A DNA stretch of 64,000 nucleotides from Campylobacter fetus subsp. fetus (GCF_900475935.1 NZ_LS483431.1:620001-684000), one strand, 5' to 3'. Positions 7,799 through 18,320 are shown, counted from the stretch's first letter. Numbers and translations: made by a program. Notes: a model not told the origin generated them from the letters alone.

Positions 7799-9709
7799 AT
7801 GTTGGATAAAATGTCAAATAAGGTTTTAATAGCGCCTTTAATTCTTATTATTTTTCTTTTTTTAATAGCGAATTTCGCCCTTTTTTATATGAAATTCGTA
7901 GAAATTTATGATACGAACGGTACGTCTAATTACTATAAATATAGCAAAAGTACAATTGAGTTCGTAAAAAATTATATAGATGGCGCAAATGATGAAGATA
8001 GTATAAATAAAAGACTTAAAAGTCTTGATTTTTTGTATTTAAAAGGTGTGGTTTTAGATATAAACGGTTCTAAATTTGAGACTAAGTATAAATTCGGAAA
8101 TGATTTGAGCGAATTTGATGTTTTAAGCGAGTACCCGGATGCAAAAGATAAGTTAAAAAACACGAATAATCCGTTTTTTGCTAAAAAAATACTCTTAAAT
8201 AATAAAGTAGAAATTTCATATATTGAAAAAATAGATGAAAATAGAGCTATCGGGTATGAAAAGATCATGCCTTTTAAAATAAATACTATATATTCAAAAG
8301 AGTTTTTAGAATGGTTTTATACAAATATGCTTTTTAGCCTTATCGCAGGAGTTATATTTATGATAACTGCGGTTTGTATAATGCTTAAGTTCTATTTTAT
8401 GCTGAAAAAGACGATGAGACTAGATAACATAGAAATGAAGCGTATAAATAGACTTTTAGAGATTAAAAATAGAGCCTTAAAAAAAGAGCTTTACATAGAT
8501 AATCTTACAAATATGCCAAGCAGATATAAGCTTGAAAGAGATATAGCGGACTTAAAGCATCCAAGAATAATCGTCATAGACATAGATGATTTTAGCAATA
8601 TAAGCGACTATTACGGAGATATGATTGCAAATAGAGTTTTGATAGAAGTATCGTCCGCTATAAAAGAATTTGCAAAGATAAACGGACTTAGCGCTTATAA
8701 TTTTAGACTTGATAAGTTTGTGCTTTTAGAAGATAGCGAATTTGATATAGATAGATATGAGGCTATAGCAAACGACTTGATAGATAAATTTAAAGGCTAT
8801 ATTATACGTATAAATGATGAATATGGTGAAAATATACTTATAGAAATTTGCTGCAGTATAGGTTTTTGTCTTGATTATAAAGATCCTATTAAAAAGGCTT
8901 TGATGGCTTTGAAAAGAGCTAAACAAGAGCATAAAGATTATCTTTGTTATTTTACTTATATGGATACTACCAAAGAGTATATAAGGCGCAAAAGACATTC
9001 TCATATAATTAGCAAGGCGATTATGAATAACCAAGTAGTTCCGTATTTTCAACCTATTTTCGATAAAGATAAAAACGTCATAAAATATGAAGCTCTAGTT
9101 AGAATAGTAAATAACGAAGATGGAGTTTTGTTGCCTGGTATATTTATAAAAGATTCAAAACTGATAAAAAGATATGCTTACATTACAAAAACTATCATTG
9201 AAAAATGCTTTTTACAAGCCAAGCTTAATCCTAATGTTGTTATATCCGTAAATATAAGCATAGGAGATATGATAGATGGGGACGTTAGTGCTTTTATAAT
9301 AGAAAAATTAAGCGAAATGCAAGTTGCTAAACAGATAGTTTTTGAGGTTTTAGAAGATGAAAATATGGAAGATCCAGATAGAGTAAAAAGCTTTATAGAT
9401 AAAGTTAGAAGAATGGGCTCAAGGATAGCTATAGACGACTTTGGAAGCGGTTATAGTAATTTTTCTTATATACTAAAAATCAAACCGGACTACTTGAAGA
9501 TAGACGGCTCTATCATAAAGCGCGTAAGCACACAAGAAGATTCATATATTGTAGTTTCTGCTATAGTTGCTTTTGCTAAAAAATTAGGTATCAAAACTAT
9601 AGCCGAATTTGTATATAATGAAAGTATATTTAAAAGATGTATAGAAATAGGAGTCGATGAGTTTCAAGGATTTTATCTTGGAGAACCAAACGATAAATTT
9701 ATAGATTAG
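7799..9709 (+). CDS. Membrane-bound GGDEF/EAL protein (probable c-di-GMP phosphodiesterase)
   Basis: A 636-residue protein. A transmembrane helix (about 10-30) precedes a periplasmic sensor region of roughly 150 residues, followed by a second helix (about 178-202), a short coiled coil, a GGDEF-fold domain (about 240-390) and an EAL domain (about 400-636). The GGDEF active-site loop reads NFRLDKFVLL instead of GGDEF, so cyclase activity is unlikely. The EAL domain keeps YEALVRI, SVNIS, DDFGSGYSN and KIDGSII, so it may hydrolyse c-di-GMP with the GGDEF part regulating it (inference). It is followed 9 bases later by the LysE-type gene. Confidence 0.85.
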   Translation: MLDKMSNKVLIAPLILIIFLFLIANFALFYMKFVEIYDTNGTSNYYKYSKSTIEFVKNYIDGANDEDSINKRLKSLDFLYLKGVVLDINGSKFETKYKFGNDLSEFDVLSEYPDAKDKLKNTNNPFFAKKILLNNKVEISYIEKIDENRAIGYEKIMPFKINTIYSKEFLEWFYTNMLFSLIAGVIFMITAVCIMLKFYFMLKKTMRLDNIEMKRINRLLEIKNRALKKELYIDNLTNMPSRYKLERDIADLKHPRIIVIDIDDFSNISDYYGDMIANRVLIEVSSAIKEFAKINGLSAYNFRLDKFVLLEDSEFDIDRYEAIANDLIDKFKGYIIRINDEYGENILIEICCSIGFCLDYKDPIKKALMALKRAKQEHKDYLCYFTYMDTTKEYIRRKRHSHIISKAIMNNQVVPYFQPIFDKDKNVIKYEALVRIVNNEDGVLLPGIFIKDSKLIKRYAYITKTIIEKCFLQAKLNPNVVISVNISIGDMIDGDVSAFIIEKLSEMQVAKQIVFEVLEDENMEDPDRVKSFIDKVRRMGSRIAIDDFGSGYSNFSYILKIKPDYLKIDGSIIKRVSTQEDSYIVVSAIVAFAKKLGIKTIAEFVYNESIFKRCIEIGVDEFQGFYLGEPNDKFID

Positions 9710-9718
9710 CGGAGAAAA

Positions 9719-10321
9719 ATGATGGAGAGTTTTATTCAAGGACTGTTTTTTGGATGGGGCGCAGCCGTGCCAGTAGGTCCTATAAATATACTTATAATGT
9801 CTTATGCTCTAAAATCATACAAGTTAGGAGTAGCTACCGGACTTGGGGCTATGAGTGTTGATGTTTTGTATCTCGTGCTACTTAGCTTTGGTGTGTTGCA
9901 AATTTTAAACCAGCCCGTTTTATTTAATATATTAGCGATTTTCGGCTCTTTATTTTTGATTTATATAGCGTATTTAACTTATAAAAGTGCCGATAAACTG
10001 ATTAATCAGGATTTAAATTTAAAAGAGAACTCTTTTACCCGCTGCTTTGTAAAAGGCGCTTTTTTAAATTTAATAAATCCTTATATAATAGGCTTTTGGC
10101 TATCGGTATCTAGTTTTGCTGCTAAAAGCTCTAGCACGACTTTAAGTTTAGCGGGTCTTATAGCGGCTATAGGAATTTGGATTTTGGGGCTTCCTTTTGC
10201 GGTAAGTCGTTCAAAACGTTTTATTTCTCAAGGCGTAGCAAAAATATTTGCATATTTTTCTGCCTGTTTAATGGCGGTTTTTGCTATTATGTTACTTTTT
10301 AACACATTTTTTAAAGGCTAA
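9719..10321 (+). CDS. LysE-family amino-acid exporter
   Basis: A 200-residue integral membrane protein with about six helices. The N-terminus [26 protein letters not shown] matches the LysE/RhtB pattern with its Pro-Gly-Pro turn, and [16 protein letters not shown] matches the second conserved loop. It probably exports an amino acid or a small cation. The ribosome site is GCGGAGAAAA. It stands in a run with dapE (2 bases apart). Confidence 0.82.
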   Translation: MMESFIQGLFFGWGAAVPVGPINILIMSYALKSYKLGVATGLGAMSVDVLYLVLLSFGVLQILNQPVLFNILAIFGSLFLIYIAYLTYKSADKLINQDLNLKENSFTRCFVKGAFLNLINPYIIGFWLSVSSFAAKSSSTTLSLAGLIAAIGIWILGLPFAVSRSKRFISQGVAKIFAYFSACLMAVFAIMLLFNTFFKG

Positions 10322-10323
10322 AT

Positions 10324-11421
10324 ATGGAAGTTGTAGAAATTTTAAAAGAGCTTTTGAAATTTAAAAGCATTACTCCAGATGATGATGGTGCTATGAATTT
10401 TATAAATATGTTTATGGATGGATTTGATGCTGATTTCGTTGATGTAAATGGCATAAAAAATCTTATTTTGACAAAGAAATTCGGAGATGGCGTTCATCTA
10501 TGTTTCGCAGGTCATATAGACGTAGTGCCTGCCGGAGACGGCTGGGATAGTGATCCTTTTGAACCTGAATTAAAAGATGGTTTTGTTTATGCAAGAGGCG
10601 CCCAAGATATGAAAAGCGGAGTAGCGGCTTTTTTATGCGCATGTAAAGACGCTACTAAATTTAACGGAACTCTTAGTATAATCCTTACTAGTGATGAAGA
10701 GGGAGACGGTATTTATGGCACTCTAGAAGCTCTTAAATTTTTAAAAAGCAGAGGAAATTTACCGGACTTTGCTTTAGTTGCCGAGCCGACATCTTCAAGT
10801 ACATTTGGCGATACTATAAAAATCGGTCGAAGAGGCTCGGTAAACGGGGTCGTAACAATAAACGGAGTTCAAGGTCACGCGGCTTATCCTGAAAAATGCG
10901 TAAATCCTGTACATCAATTAGCTAGCGTTTTTTCTGATTTTGCAGGATATGAACTTGATAGCGGCAGTAAGTATTTTGGTGCTAGCAAGATTGTTATTAC
11001 TGATATTAGAGGAGGTATGGAGGTTGTAAATGTTACGCCAAAAAGCGTAAAAATTATGTTTAATGTAAGAAACTCTGAATTAACTAGTTGTGAAGATATA
11101 AAAAGATATACTGAGCATATTTTTAATGGATTTGATTTTACTTTAAGTCTAAAAGAGAGTTCAAAACCGTTTTTAACAGATGAAAGTTCAAAGATAGTCA
11201 TTCAGGCTCAAAAAAGCATTGAAAATATCTGCAAAATTTCACCTGATCTTAGTACTAGCGGCGGTACTAGCGATGCTAGATATTTTGCGGCTTTTGGAGT
11301 TCCTGTTGTAGAGTTTGGAGTAGTGAATGATAGAATTCACGCCATAAACGAGAGAGTTTTACAAAGCGAGGTGGAGTCTTTATATCTTGTATTTAAAGAT
11401 TTAATTGAGAATTTTGAGTAA
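10324..11421 (+). CDS. dapE: Succinyl-diaminopimelate desuccinylase
   Basis: A 365-residue M20-family dizinc hydrolase that removes succinate from N-succinyl-L,L-diaminopimelate in lysine and peptidoglycan synthesis. Metal-site motifs are [29 protein letters not shown] and [20 protein letters not shown] and the C-terminal [12 protein letters not shown] complete the family pattern. The length is normal for DapE. Coupling to the LysE-type exporter gene is suggestive but unproven. Confidence 0.94.
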   Translation: MEVVEILKELLKFKSITPDDDGAMNFINMFMDGFDADFVDVNGIKNLILTKKFGDGVHLCFAGHIDVVPAGDGWDSDPFEPELKDGFVYARGAQDMKSGVAAFLCACKDATKFNGTLSIILTSDEEGDGIYGTLEALKFLKSRGNLPDFALVAEPTSSSTFGDTIKIGRRGSVNGVVTINGVQGHAAYPEKCVNPVHQLASVFSDFAGYELDSGSKYFGASKIVITDIRGGMEVVNVTPKSVKIMFNVRNSELTSCEDIKRYTEHIFNGFDFTLSLKESSKPFLTDESSKIVIQAQKSIENICKISPDLSTSGGTSDARYFAAFGVPVVEFGVVNDRIHAINERVLQSEVESLYLVFKDLIENFE

Positions 11422-11502
11422 ATTTTTTTAATGATATTTTTTTAAATTTTTTTAAATTAAAATGATATATACTAATCGAACAATAAATCTAGGAGTTGGA
11501 CT

Positions 11503-12855
11503 ATGAAAGAAAAGCATTATCAAGTTGCCATTGTCGGTGGAGGTATAAGCGGTGGAGCGCTTCTATATGAACTGGCAAGATATACGGATATAAATAGTAT
11601 GGTTTTAATAGAAAAATATGGCGGGCTAGCAACTTTAAACTCAAAAGGTACGGCAAATTCTCAAACAGTACATTGCGGTGATATAGAAACAAACTATACA
11701 TTTGAAAAAGCCAGCAAAGTAAGAAAAACAGCCAGAATGGTCGTAAAATACGGTCTTCAACACGGCTACCAAAACAAATATATGTTTGATGGTCAAAAGA
11801 TGGCTATAGGCGTAGGCGATAGTGAAGTTGAATTTATAAAAAAACGTTATGAAGAGTTTAAAGTTCTTTATCCTTATATAGAATTTTACGATAAAGACGA
11901 ATTGTCAAAAATAGAGCCGAAAATTATATATGATGCAAATGGTTTTGCAAGAAATGAAAACGTAGTCGGAATGGGCGTTAAAAGCGGTGAATATACTACT
12001 GTGGATTACGGAGCTTTTACAACTACTTTTGTTGATAATGCTAGAAATGAAGGAAAAGAGTGTGATTTATACCTAAATAGCGAGGTGCAAAACATAACTC
12101 AAGCCGGCGATAAATTCTTCATAGAAACCAAAAACGGTCTGTCTATTAGCGCAAATTTCGTTGTTGTAAATGCCGGAGCGCATTCGCTATTTTTGGCCCA
12201 TAAAATGGGCTATGGGTTGGATTTTGGTTGTTTACCAGTAGCGGGAAGTTTCTATCTTACTAAACAAAAACTTTTAAACGGTAAAGTTTATATGGTGCAA
12301 AATCCAAAACTTCCTTTTGCGGCTTTGCACGGCGATCCTGATATTTTAGCTAATGGCTGTACGAGATTTGGTCCAACTGCACTTGCTCTTCCAAAGCTTG
12401 AGAGATATCATGGAACATATAGAAGTTTTATGGATTTTTGTAAAACTTTAAATTTAGACGGTGATATAGTTAAGATATTTTACGATTTATTTAAAGACTC
12501 TGAGATAAGAAATTATATACTTAGAAACTTTTTATTTGAAGTTCCGCTTTTAAATAAACAATTATTCGTAAAAGATGCTAGAAAAATAGTTCCTAGCTTA
12601 CAAATCGGCGACATATATTATGCAAAAGGTTTTGGCGGAGTAAGACCTCAAGTTCTAAATAAAACTGAGAAAAAATTAATGCTCGGCGAAGCTAGTATAA
12701 ATACTAAAAAAGGAATTATTTTTAATATGACCCCAAGTCCTGGAGCAACTAGTTGCCTTGGAAATGCTTTGAGAGACGTTAAAGAGATTTGCGCGTTTTT
12801 AGGCAGTACATTTTATGAAGATAAATTTAATGAAGAGCTTGTCGATAAAGAGTAA
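11503..12855 (+). CDS. mqo: Malate:quinone oxidoreductase
   Basis: A 450-residue FAD-dependent membrane-associated enzyme that oxidises malate and passes electrons to quinone. The N-terminal dinucleotide fold is VAIVGGGISGGALLYELAR, followed by GTANSQTVHCGDIETNY, typical of the epsilonproteobacterial Mqo branch. The C-terminal TPSPGATSCLGNALRD binds the flavin. It has a good GGAG ribosome site. The 3' end overlaps the methyltransferase gene. Confidence 0.88.
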   Translation: MKEKHYQVAIVGGGISGGALLYELARYTDINSMVLIEKYGGLATLNSKGTANSQTVHCGDIETNYTFEKASKVRKTARMVVKYGLQHGYQNKYMFDGQKMAIGVGDSEVEFIKKRYEEFKVLYPYIEFYDKDELSKIEPKIIYDANGFARNENVVGMGVKSGEYTTVDYGAFTTTFVDNARNEGKECDLYLNSEVQNITQAGDKFFIETKNGLSISANFVVVNAGAHSLFLAHKMGYGLDFGCLPVAGSFYLTKQKLLNGKVYMVQNPKLPFAALHGDPDILANGCTRFGPTALALPKLERYHGTYRSFMDFCKTLNLDGDIVKIFYDLFKDSEIRNYILRNFLFEVPLLNKQLFVKDARKIVPSLQIGDIYYAKGFGGVRPQVLNKTEKKLMLGEASINTKKGIIFNMTPSPGATSCLGNALRDVKEICAFLGSTFYEDKFNEELVDKE

Positions 12856-13558
12856 AGATAATATAGATAGTCTGGATTTTTATGCAAAAATAGAACCTCT
12901 TTTAGGATTTTACGAAGCTTACGATGAGCTCTATAAAAAATATCTAAATTTAATTGAATCGCTTAAATTTGAAAATGGTGATTTGGCTCTTGATTTTGGC
13001 TGCGGAAATGGGAAATTTAGTTTATTATTGTCATCTAAATTTAAAGTTTTAGGGCTAGATATTAGCCCTAAAATGGCCGAAATTTGTAGCTTGAAAGGCA
13101 TAAAAACTCTTGTTTGTCCTATAGACAAACTTGATATGGAATTTGATCTTATAACAGCAGTTAGCGACGTGCTAAACTATATGACTCAAAATGAGTTGTT
13201 TAAGTTTTTTAGTTCTGCTAGCAATAAGTTGAAACCCGGCGGATATCTTATTTTTGATCTAAATACGCAATTCGGTTTTGATAGCGTGGCTAGCGGAAGC
13301 TTATATATCAAAGATAAAAATAATGATTTAATAATAGACTCAAACTATGAAAACAAAAGTCTTAATACTGAATTTATATATTTTGAAGAGCAAGATAATT
13401 TGTATAAAAAATCTAAATTTGAAATTACTCAGTACTATCACTCTTATAAATTTATAAAAGATAATTGCCCATTAGAGCTTGTAAAAACTATGAAAATAGA
13501 GCTTTTTAGCGACTCTTTAGCCGATAAAGAAATTTATATATTTCAAAAACAGACTTAG
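12830..13558 (+). CDS. Class I SAM-dependent methyltransferase
   Basis: About 242 residues (247 if the upstream ATG at 12815 is used). The SAM-binding motif I is LALDFGCGNGKFSLLL, followed by VLGLDISPKMAEIC and a post-motif FDLITAVSDVLNYM, close to the class that methylates small molecules or tRNA bases. I placed the start at the ATG at 12830. Either start overlaps the 3' end of mqo, and no strong ribosome site separates them. The substrate is unknown. Confidence 0.75.
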   Translation: MKSLSIKSKDNIDSLDFYAKIEPLLGFYEAYDELYKKYLNLIESLKFENGDLALDFGCGNGKFSLLLSSKFKVLGLDISPKMAEICSLKGIKTLVCPIDKLDMEFDLITAVSDVLNYMTQNELFKFFSSASNKLKPGGYLIFDLNTQFGFDSVASGSLYIKDKNNDLIIDSNYENKSLNTEFIYFEEQDNLYKKSKFEITQYYHSYKFIKDNCPLELVKTMKIELFSDSLADKEIYIFQKQT

Positions 13559-13584
13559 TAGCCAAATTGTAGTTTAATTTTTGC

Positions 13585-13590
13585 TATAAT
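13585..13590 (+). promoter_or_regulatory. -10 box for pyk
   Basis: TTTTTGCTATAATTAAG: an extended -10 with a preceding T-rich stretch, the classical Campylobacter sigma-70 pattern, 27 bases before the pyk ATG. Confidence 0.65.
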
Positions 13591-13616
13591 TAAGATAAAA
13601 AATAAGGAGTAAGTCT

Positions 13617-15065
13617 ATGATAGATAAAAGAACAAAAATCGTAGCCACAGTAGGACCGGCTAGTGATAGCATAGAGACGATAGAAGCCTTAGCAAAAGAG
13701 GGCGTGAACGTATTTAGACTAAATTTTTCTCACGGAACGCATGAATATCATAAATCAACATTAGATAAAGTTAGGGAGATTGAAAAGAGATTAGGATTTA
13801 GATTGGGCGTTTTGCAAGATATTTGCGGACCAAAGATAAGGGTAGGAAAGCTACAAAATCCGTTTGAGCTAAAAGCAGGAGATAAACTCATAGTCGTCAA
13901 AGACGATATAATCGGCGTTCAAATTGCTCTAAATGAGTATAAACTTAGTATAAATCATCCTGAAATTTCAAATCTTATAAAAGAGGGCGAATATATATAT
14001 TTATATGATGGAATGATTAGAGCTAAAGTCATAAAAGTTGCAGATCGGATAGAAACTATTATCGAAAATGATGGAGTTTTAAACTCAAATAAAGGTGTAA
14101 ATTTTCCAAATACTAAGCTAAATATCGAAGTCATCACAGAAAAAGATAAAAAAGATCTAGAATGGGGCGCGAAAAACGGCGTGGATTTTGTTGCGGTTAG
14201 TTTTGTACAAAATGCGAAAGACGTGCAAAAAGCAAAAGATCTCATAAAAGAATTCGGCGGACACGCTAAAGTTTTTGCAAAGATAGAAAAATTTGACGCC
14301 GTTGAAAATATAGATGAGATAGTACGCGTGAGTGACGGTATAATGGTAGCTCGTGGAGATCTTGGCATAGAAGTTCCATATTACAAAGTACCATCCATTC
14401 AAAAAAGTATCATAAGAAAAGCAAATGAAGCAAACAGACCAGTCATCACCGCAACTCAGATGATGCTTTCAATGGCAAAAAACGAAAGCGCAACAAGAGC
14501 CGAGATCAGCGACGTGGCAAACGCCGTTTTAGATGGAACTGACGCGGTTATGTTAAGTGAAGAAAGTGCTGTGGGTATAAATCCTGTTGCGGTTGTAAGA
14601 GCGATGAGCGCAACCATAGCAGAGAGTGAAAAGATCTATCCTTACGGTAAATTCGATGAGTTTTCTTTTGTAGATGAAACCGATATGGTAGCAAGCTCAA
14701 CTTCAAGACTAGCTACTAGGATAGGGGTTTGTTCTATTATCTCTATAACAAGTTCTGGTCAAAGTGCGGTGAAAATGGCTAGAAATCGTCCAAATATGGA
14801 TATCATAGCAGTGGCTCACGACGAGGAAACGGCTAGAAGTTTGACTATAGTTTGGGGAGTAAAACCGTCTCTTGTTATAAAAAAAAGCAGGTTAAATATC
14901 TTACTTGCAAACGCTATTCAAGGACTGCATAGAGCAGGACTTATAAGCGATGAATGTACTTATATAATGACCGCCGGTTATCCTACTGGCGCCATTGGAA
15001 GTACAAATTTTATAAGAATACTAAAAAAAGATCAGATAGACTATTATTTAGACGCTGCTTTGTAG
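13617..15065 (+). CDS. pyk: Pyruvate kinase
   Basis: A 482-residue glycolytic enzyme converting phosphoenolpyruvate and ADP to pyruvate and ATP. Motifs are TKIVATVGPAS at the start, LNFSHGTHEYH, the catalytic GVDFVAVSFVQNA, KIEKFDAVENIDEI, MVARGDLGIEVP and TATQMMLSM. The C-terminal allosteric domain (from about 360) is present. The ribosome site is AAGGAG. In many campylobacters glycolysis is incomplete, so this enzyme may serve anaplerotic or gluconeogenic carbon balance. Confidence 0.96.
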   Translation: MIDKRTKIVATVGPASDSIETIEALAKEGVNVFRLNFSHGTHEYHKSTLDKVREIEKRLGFRLGVLQDICGPKIRVGKLQNPFELKAGDKLIVVKDDIIGVQIALNEYKLSINHPEISNLIKEGEYIYLYDGMIRAKVIKVADRIETIIENDGVLNSNKGVNFPNTKLNIEVITEKDKKDLEWGAKNGVDFVAVSFVQNAKDVQKAKDLIKEFGGHAKVFAKIEKFDAVENIDEIVRVSDGIMVARGDLGIEVPYYKVPSIQKSIIRKANEANRPVITATQMMLSMAKNESATRAEISDVANAVLDGTDAVMLSEESAVGINPVAVVRAMSATIAESEKIYPYGKFDEFSFVDETDMVASSTSRLATRIGVCSIISITSSGQSAVKMARNRPNMDIIAVAHDEETARSLTIVWGVKPSLVIKKSRLNILLANAIQGLHRAGLISDECTYIMTAGYPTGAIGSTNFIRILKKDQIDYYLDAAL

Positions 15066-15080
15066 CGTGATGGGGGAAAT

Positions 15081-16304
15081 TTGGAAAAGTTAGACATAGA
15101 TATAAAAGGTATTAAAACTTCGCTTATTTACGAGTATAGTTCGTCTTTGCCTATTGTAAATTTAAAACTTGTGTTTAAGGTAGCAGGAAGCATTTATGCT
15201 ATAAAACCAGGTCTTGCAAAGATAAGTGCCGCTTTGCTTAATGAAGGTACAAAGCAACTTGGAGTAAATGAGTTTAGCAAACGCCTTGAAATGCTTGCTA
15301 TAGATATAAATGCAAGCGCGGGATTTGAAAGTTTTTCTATAGAGATAAACTGTTTAAAAGAGCATTTTAAATTTGCTTTTGATATGTTGATTAAACTTTT
15401 GAGTGATCCAAACTATAGTGAAGATACGTTAAATAAGTTAAAGATCAATGCTTTAGGAACTATAGCGGCGAACGCTAGCGATTTTGACTATCAAGCAAAA
15501 GTGAAGTTAAATGAAATTTTATTTGACGGAACAAATTTAAGTATGCCTTCTATCGGTACAAAATCTAGTATAGAGAGCATAGAGATAGAGGATATTAGAA
15601 ATTTTTTGATACATAATCTTGATATATCAAATTTATTTTTAGTTTTGGGCGGAGATATAGAGGTTTGCAATGTTGATTTTCAGGCTTTGAAAAATGTTTT
15701 AAAAAAGGGAAAACGACGAGAGATTGAGGAAATTCATACAAGCGACGAATGTAAAAAAGAGTTTATTGTAAAACAAAGCGAACAAGCATATATATATTTT
15801 GGCTCTCCATTTAGTGTAAAAGATGATGAAAAATATCTAGCTAGTGTGGCTACTTTTATACTTGGAAGCAGCGGTTTTGGAAGCAGACTTATGGAAGAAA
15901 TTAGAGTAAAAAGAGGTCTTGCATACTCTGTATATGCTAGAAATGATCTAAATTTATCGTATAAAGCGATTAGTGGATATTTGCAGACAAAAAATGAGAG
16001 CAAGGATGAGGCCATAAGCGTAGTTCAGTCTGAGTTTGAAAAATTTATAGGAGACGGAGTTAGTCAAAAAGAGCTTGATCAGGCTAAAAATTTCTTGCTT
16101 GGTAGTGAGCCTTTGTCTAAAGAAACTCTATTTAAGCGTCTTTCTATAGCGCAAAATGAGTATTATTTTGGATATGAGCTTGGTGAATTTGATAGAAATT
16201 TAAATAAGATAAAGGCCTTAAAGCTTGATAGATTAAATGAGTTCATAAAATCTCACGATGAGATACTAAAACAGTCTTTTGCAGTAATTTATAATGAAAT
16301 TTGA
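15081..16304 (+). CDS. M16-family peptidase homologue lacking the zinc motif
   Basis: A 407-residue insulinase-type (M16) protein with TTG start and GGGGGAA ribosome site. The region where the HxxEH zinc motif should stand reads GLAKISAALLNEGT, so the metal ligands are missing. The second half keeps the substrate-binding part with GFGSRLMEEIRVKRGLAYSVYA. This looks like the non-catalytic partner type of a two-subunit M16B protease. No catalytic partner gene lies nearby in this window. It overlaps recG by 11 bases. Confidence 0.8.
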   Translation: MEKLDIDIKGIKTSLIYEYSSSLPIVNLKLVFKVAGSIYAIKPGLAKISAALLNEGTKQLGVNEFSKRLEMLAIDINASAGFESFSIEINCLKEHFKFAFDMLIKLLSDPNYSEDTLNKLKINALGTIAANASDFDYQAKVKLNEILFDGTNLSMPSIGTKSSIESIEIEDIRNFLIHNLDISNLFLVLGGDIEVCNVDFQALKNVLKKGKRREIEEIHTSDECKKEFIVKQSEQAYIYFGSPFSVKDDEKYLASVATFILGSSGFGSRLMEEIRVKRGLAYSVYARNDLNLSYKAISGYLQTKNESKDEAISVVQSEFEKFIGDGVSQKELDQAKNFLLGSEPLSKETLFKRLSIAQNEYYFGYELGEFDRNLNKIKALKLDRLNEFIKSHDEILKQSFAVIYNEI

Positions 16305-18102
16305 CAGCGACGCCAAAGATCTAAAAAGCATCGGTATAAACTCACTTCTTGATTTAGCTTTGATGTTGCCTAAATCCTATGATGATTTAAGTATTTCACA
16401 CACCCCAAATGAAGGTGAAAATAGCGTTGAGATAGAGACTAAATTTAGTAAAAGAATAGGCTCTATGCTCACTGTTACGGCATGTTGTATTACATGGCAA
16501 TGCGATATAAGATTAGTTATATTTAATGCAAAACCGTGGCACTATATGGCTTTTAAGAGCGGAAAGACGATGTTTATTCATGCAAAATCAAGCTTTAGTT
16601 ATGGATCATGGCAATTTATAAATCCCAAAGTAGTCACAAAAGTAGGCTCGATAATACCGCATTATAAAACAGATATTACAGATGCAAAACTAGAAAAACT
16701 TATAAAAAAATATTTAAATTTAAAAAATCTTACAGATGAAGGGCTTGATTTAAAAGAAGCTAAAACCTTGCTTAGCATACATGAAAATAGTAAAAATAGC
16801 ACAAAAATAATTGCAAATTTGCAAAACGATCCGAGTACTTTGAGAGTTCTTAAATTTGTAGAAATTTATAATTATATAAAAAAATTAAGCAGCAAAAAAT
16901 CCCAATTTCCTGGAGTACGAATAAAGCCTTTTAATATCGACAGTTGGCTTGAAAGTTTACCATTTAAACCGACAAATGATCAATTAGCCGCAATAAAAGA
17001 TATAAAAAACGATATAAGTCAAAATATAGCCGCAAAAAGAGTTATAATGGGAGATGTCGGCAGCGGTAAGACTCTTGTTATGCTTGCAGCTGCTCTTATG
17101 ATATATCCTAAACCGGCGGTTTTGATGGCGCCAACTAGTATATTGGCCGATCAGTTATATAGTGAAGCAAAGCGACTTTTACCTAGCTTTTATAATACCG
17201 TATTAGTTAAAAAAGGTGCTAAAAATGTAGATTTTAGTGACGCAAATTTGATCATCGGAACTCATGTTTTATTGTATCAATCCTTGCCGCAAAGTCCACT
17301 TGTTATGGTTGATGAACAACATAGATTTGGCTCAAATCAGCGCAAAAAAATAGATGAGCTTACAAGGGATTTTGATAAAAGAGCTCATTTTTTGCAATTT
17401 AGCGCTACTCCTATCCCAAGAACGCTTAGTCTTATAGAGTCTCAGATTGTTAGTTTTAGTTTTTTAAAAGAGATTCCCTATAAGAAAAATATTCATACCA
17501 TCATACTGCAAAACTCTGGATTCAGTGGACTTTTAGAGCATTTAAAAAACGAAATTCAAAAAAACAGACAAGCTATAATAGTATATCCACTTGTAGAAGA
17601 AAGCGAAATGAGCAGTTATCAAAGTTTAAGTGAAGCTAGCGGTTTTTGGGAATCTAGATTCGAAAAAGTGTATTTAACTCACGGAAAAGATAGAGATAAA
17701 GAAGATACTTTAAAAAAATTTGCCTACGATGGAAATATTTTACTTACGACGACTGTCGTAGAAGTAGGTATATCGTTACCAAAACTCTCTACAATAGTTA
17801 TAGTAGGTGCTGAGCGTTTAGGTCTTGCTACTCTTCATCAGCTCAGAGGGAGAGTCGGTAGGAACGGCGGCGAGGGTTGGTGCTATATATACACTAAACT
17901 AAAAGATCCGCCAAATAGACTTTTAGAGTTTTCTAGGACTTTGGACGGATTTTTAGTGGCAAAATTAGATCTCAAAAATCGTCAAGCAGGAGACGTTTTA
18001 GACGGAACTTTACAGCATGGAGCTACATTCAATTATTATGATATGGAAGAAGACATTACTCAAGAAGCAACCCATAGGCTTTGCAAATTTAAAGCCCCAT
18101 AA
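16294..18102 (+). CDS. recG: ATP-dependent DNA helicase RecG
   Basis: A 602-residue superfamily 2 helicase that remodels stalled forks and Holliday junctions. The wedge/OB region is at the N-terminus, Walker A is MGDVGSGKT, the DEAD-type box is VMVDEQHRFG, followed by QFSATPIPRTLSL, and the C-terminal helicase domain has TTVVEVGISLP and HQLRGRVGR. The length is shorter than the E. coli enzyme (about 690), as in other epsilonproteobacteria. It is probably translated together with the M16 gene upstream. Confidence 0.93.
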   Translation: MKFDSDAKDLKSIGINSLLDLALMLPKSYDDLSISHTPNEGENSVEIETKFSKRIGSMLTVTACCITWQCDIRLVIFNAKPWHYMAFKSGKTMFIHAKSSFSYGSWQFINPKVVTKVGSIIPHYKTDITDAKLEKLIKKYLNLKNLTDEGLDLKEAKTLLSIHENSKNSTKIIANLQNDPSTLRVLKFVEIYNYIKKLSSKKSQFPGVRIKPFNIDSWLESLPFKPTNDQLAAIKDIKNDISQNIAAKRVIMGDVGSGKTLVMLAAALMIYPKPAVLMAPTSILADQLYSEAKRLLPSFYNTVLVKKGAKNVDFSDANLIIGTHVLLYQSLPQSPLVMVDEQHRFGSNQRKKIDELTRDFDKRAHFLQFSATPIPRTLSLIESQIVSFSFLKEIPYKKNIHTIILQNSGFSGLLEHLKNEIQKNRQAIIVYPLVEESEMSSYQSLSEASGFWESRFEKVYLTHGKDRDKEDTLKKFAYDGNILLTTTVVEVGISLPKLSTIVIVGAERLGLATLHQLRGRVGRNGGEGWCYIYTKLKDPPNRLLEFSRTLDGFLVAKLDLKNRQAGDVLDGTLQHGATFNYYDMEEDITQEATHRLCKFKAP

Positions 18103-18114
18103 AAAGGCTTTAAA
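18091..18114 (+). terminator. Probable terminator after recG
   Basis: AAAGCC and AGGCTTT pair across a short loop at the recG stop codon, followed by an AT-rich stretch. Short stem, so moderate support. Confidence 0.45.
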
Positions 18115-18116
18115 TA

Positions 18117-18212
18117 TTATTTAACAGAAGTGGTTTTCATTTGGATCTCGCTTATAAGATAGTTTGCGCTATTTATAGCTTTTATCTTGCTTAGTGAGAG
18201 TTCAGTTTTTTA
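18117..18212 (-). pseudogene. Possible gene remnant
   Basis: On the minus strand a short open stretch reads KTELSLSKIKAINSANYLIS and ends in a stop near 18119, without a start codon. It could be the decayed 3' end of a gene. It may equally be chance in a 258-base gap (18103-18360) that otherwise shows only AT-rich sequence and the promoter of the next gene. Confidence 0.2.
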
Positions 18213-18320
18213 GGTTGCTTAATATCCTTTTATGCATGAATATGATATATCCAAGATCTATTTTTGATTGTTACAAATAAAATTTATTGATTGTAAAAGA
18301 AAAATTAAGAACAATTTAGA

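Noticed and set aside
15081-16304. Calling the M16 protein an active zinc protease
   Set aside because: The HxxEH motif is absent from the expected region.
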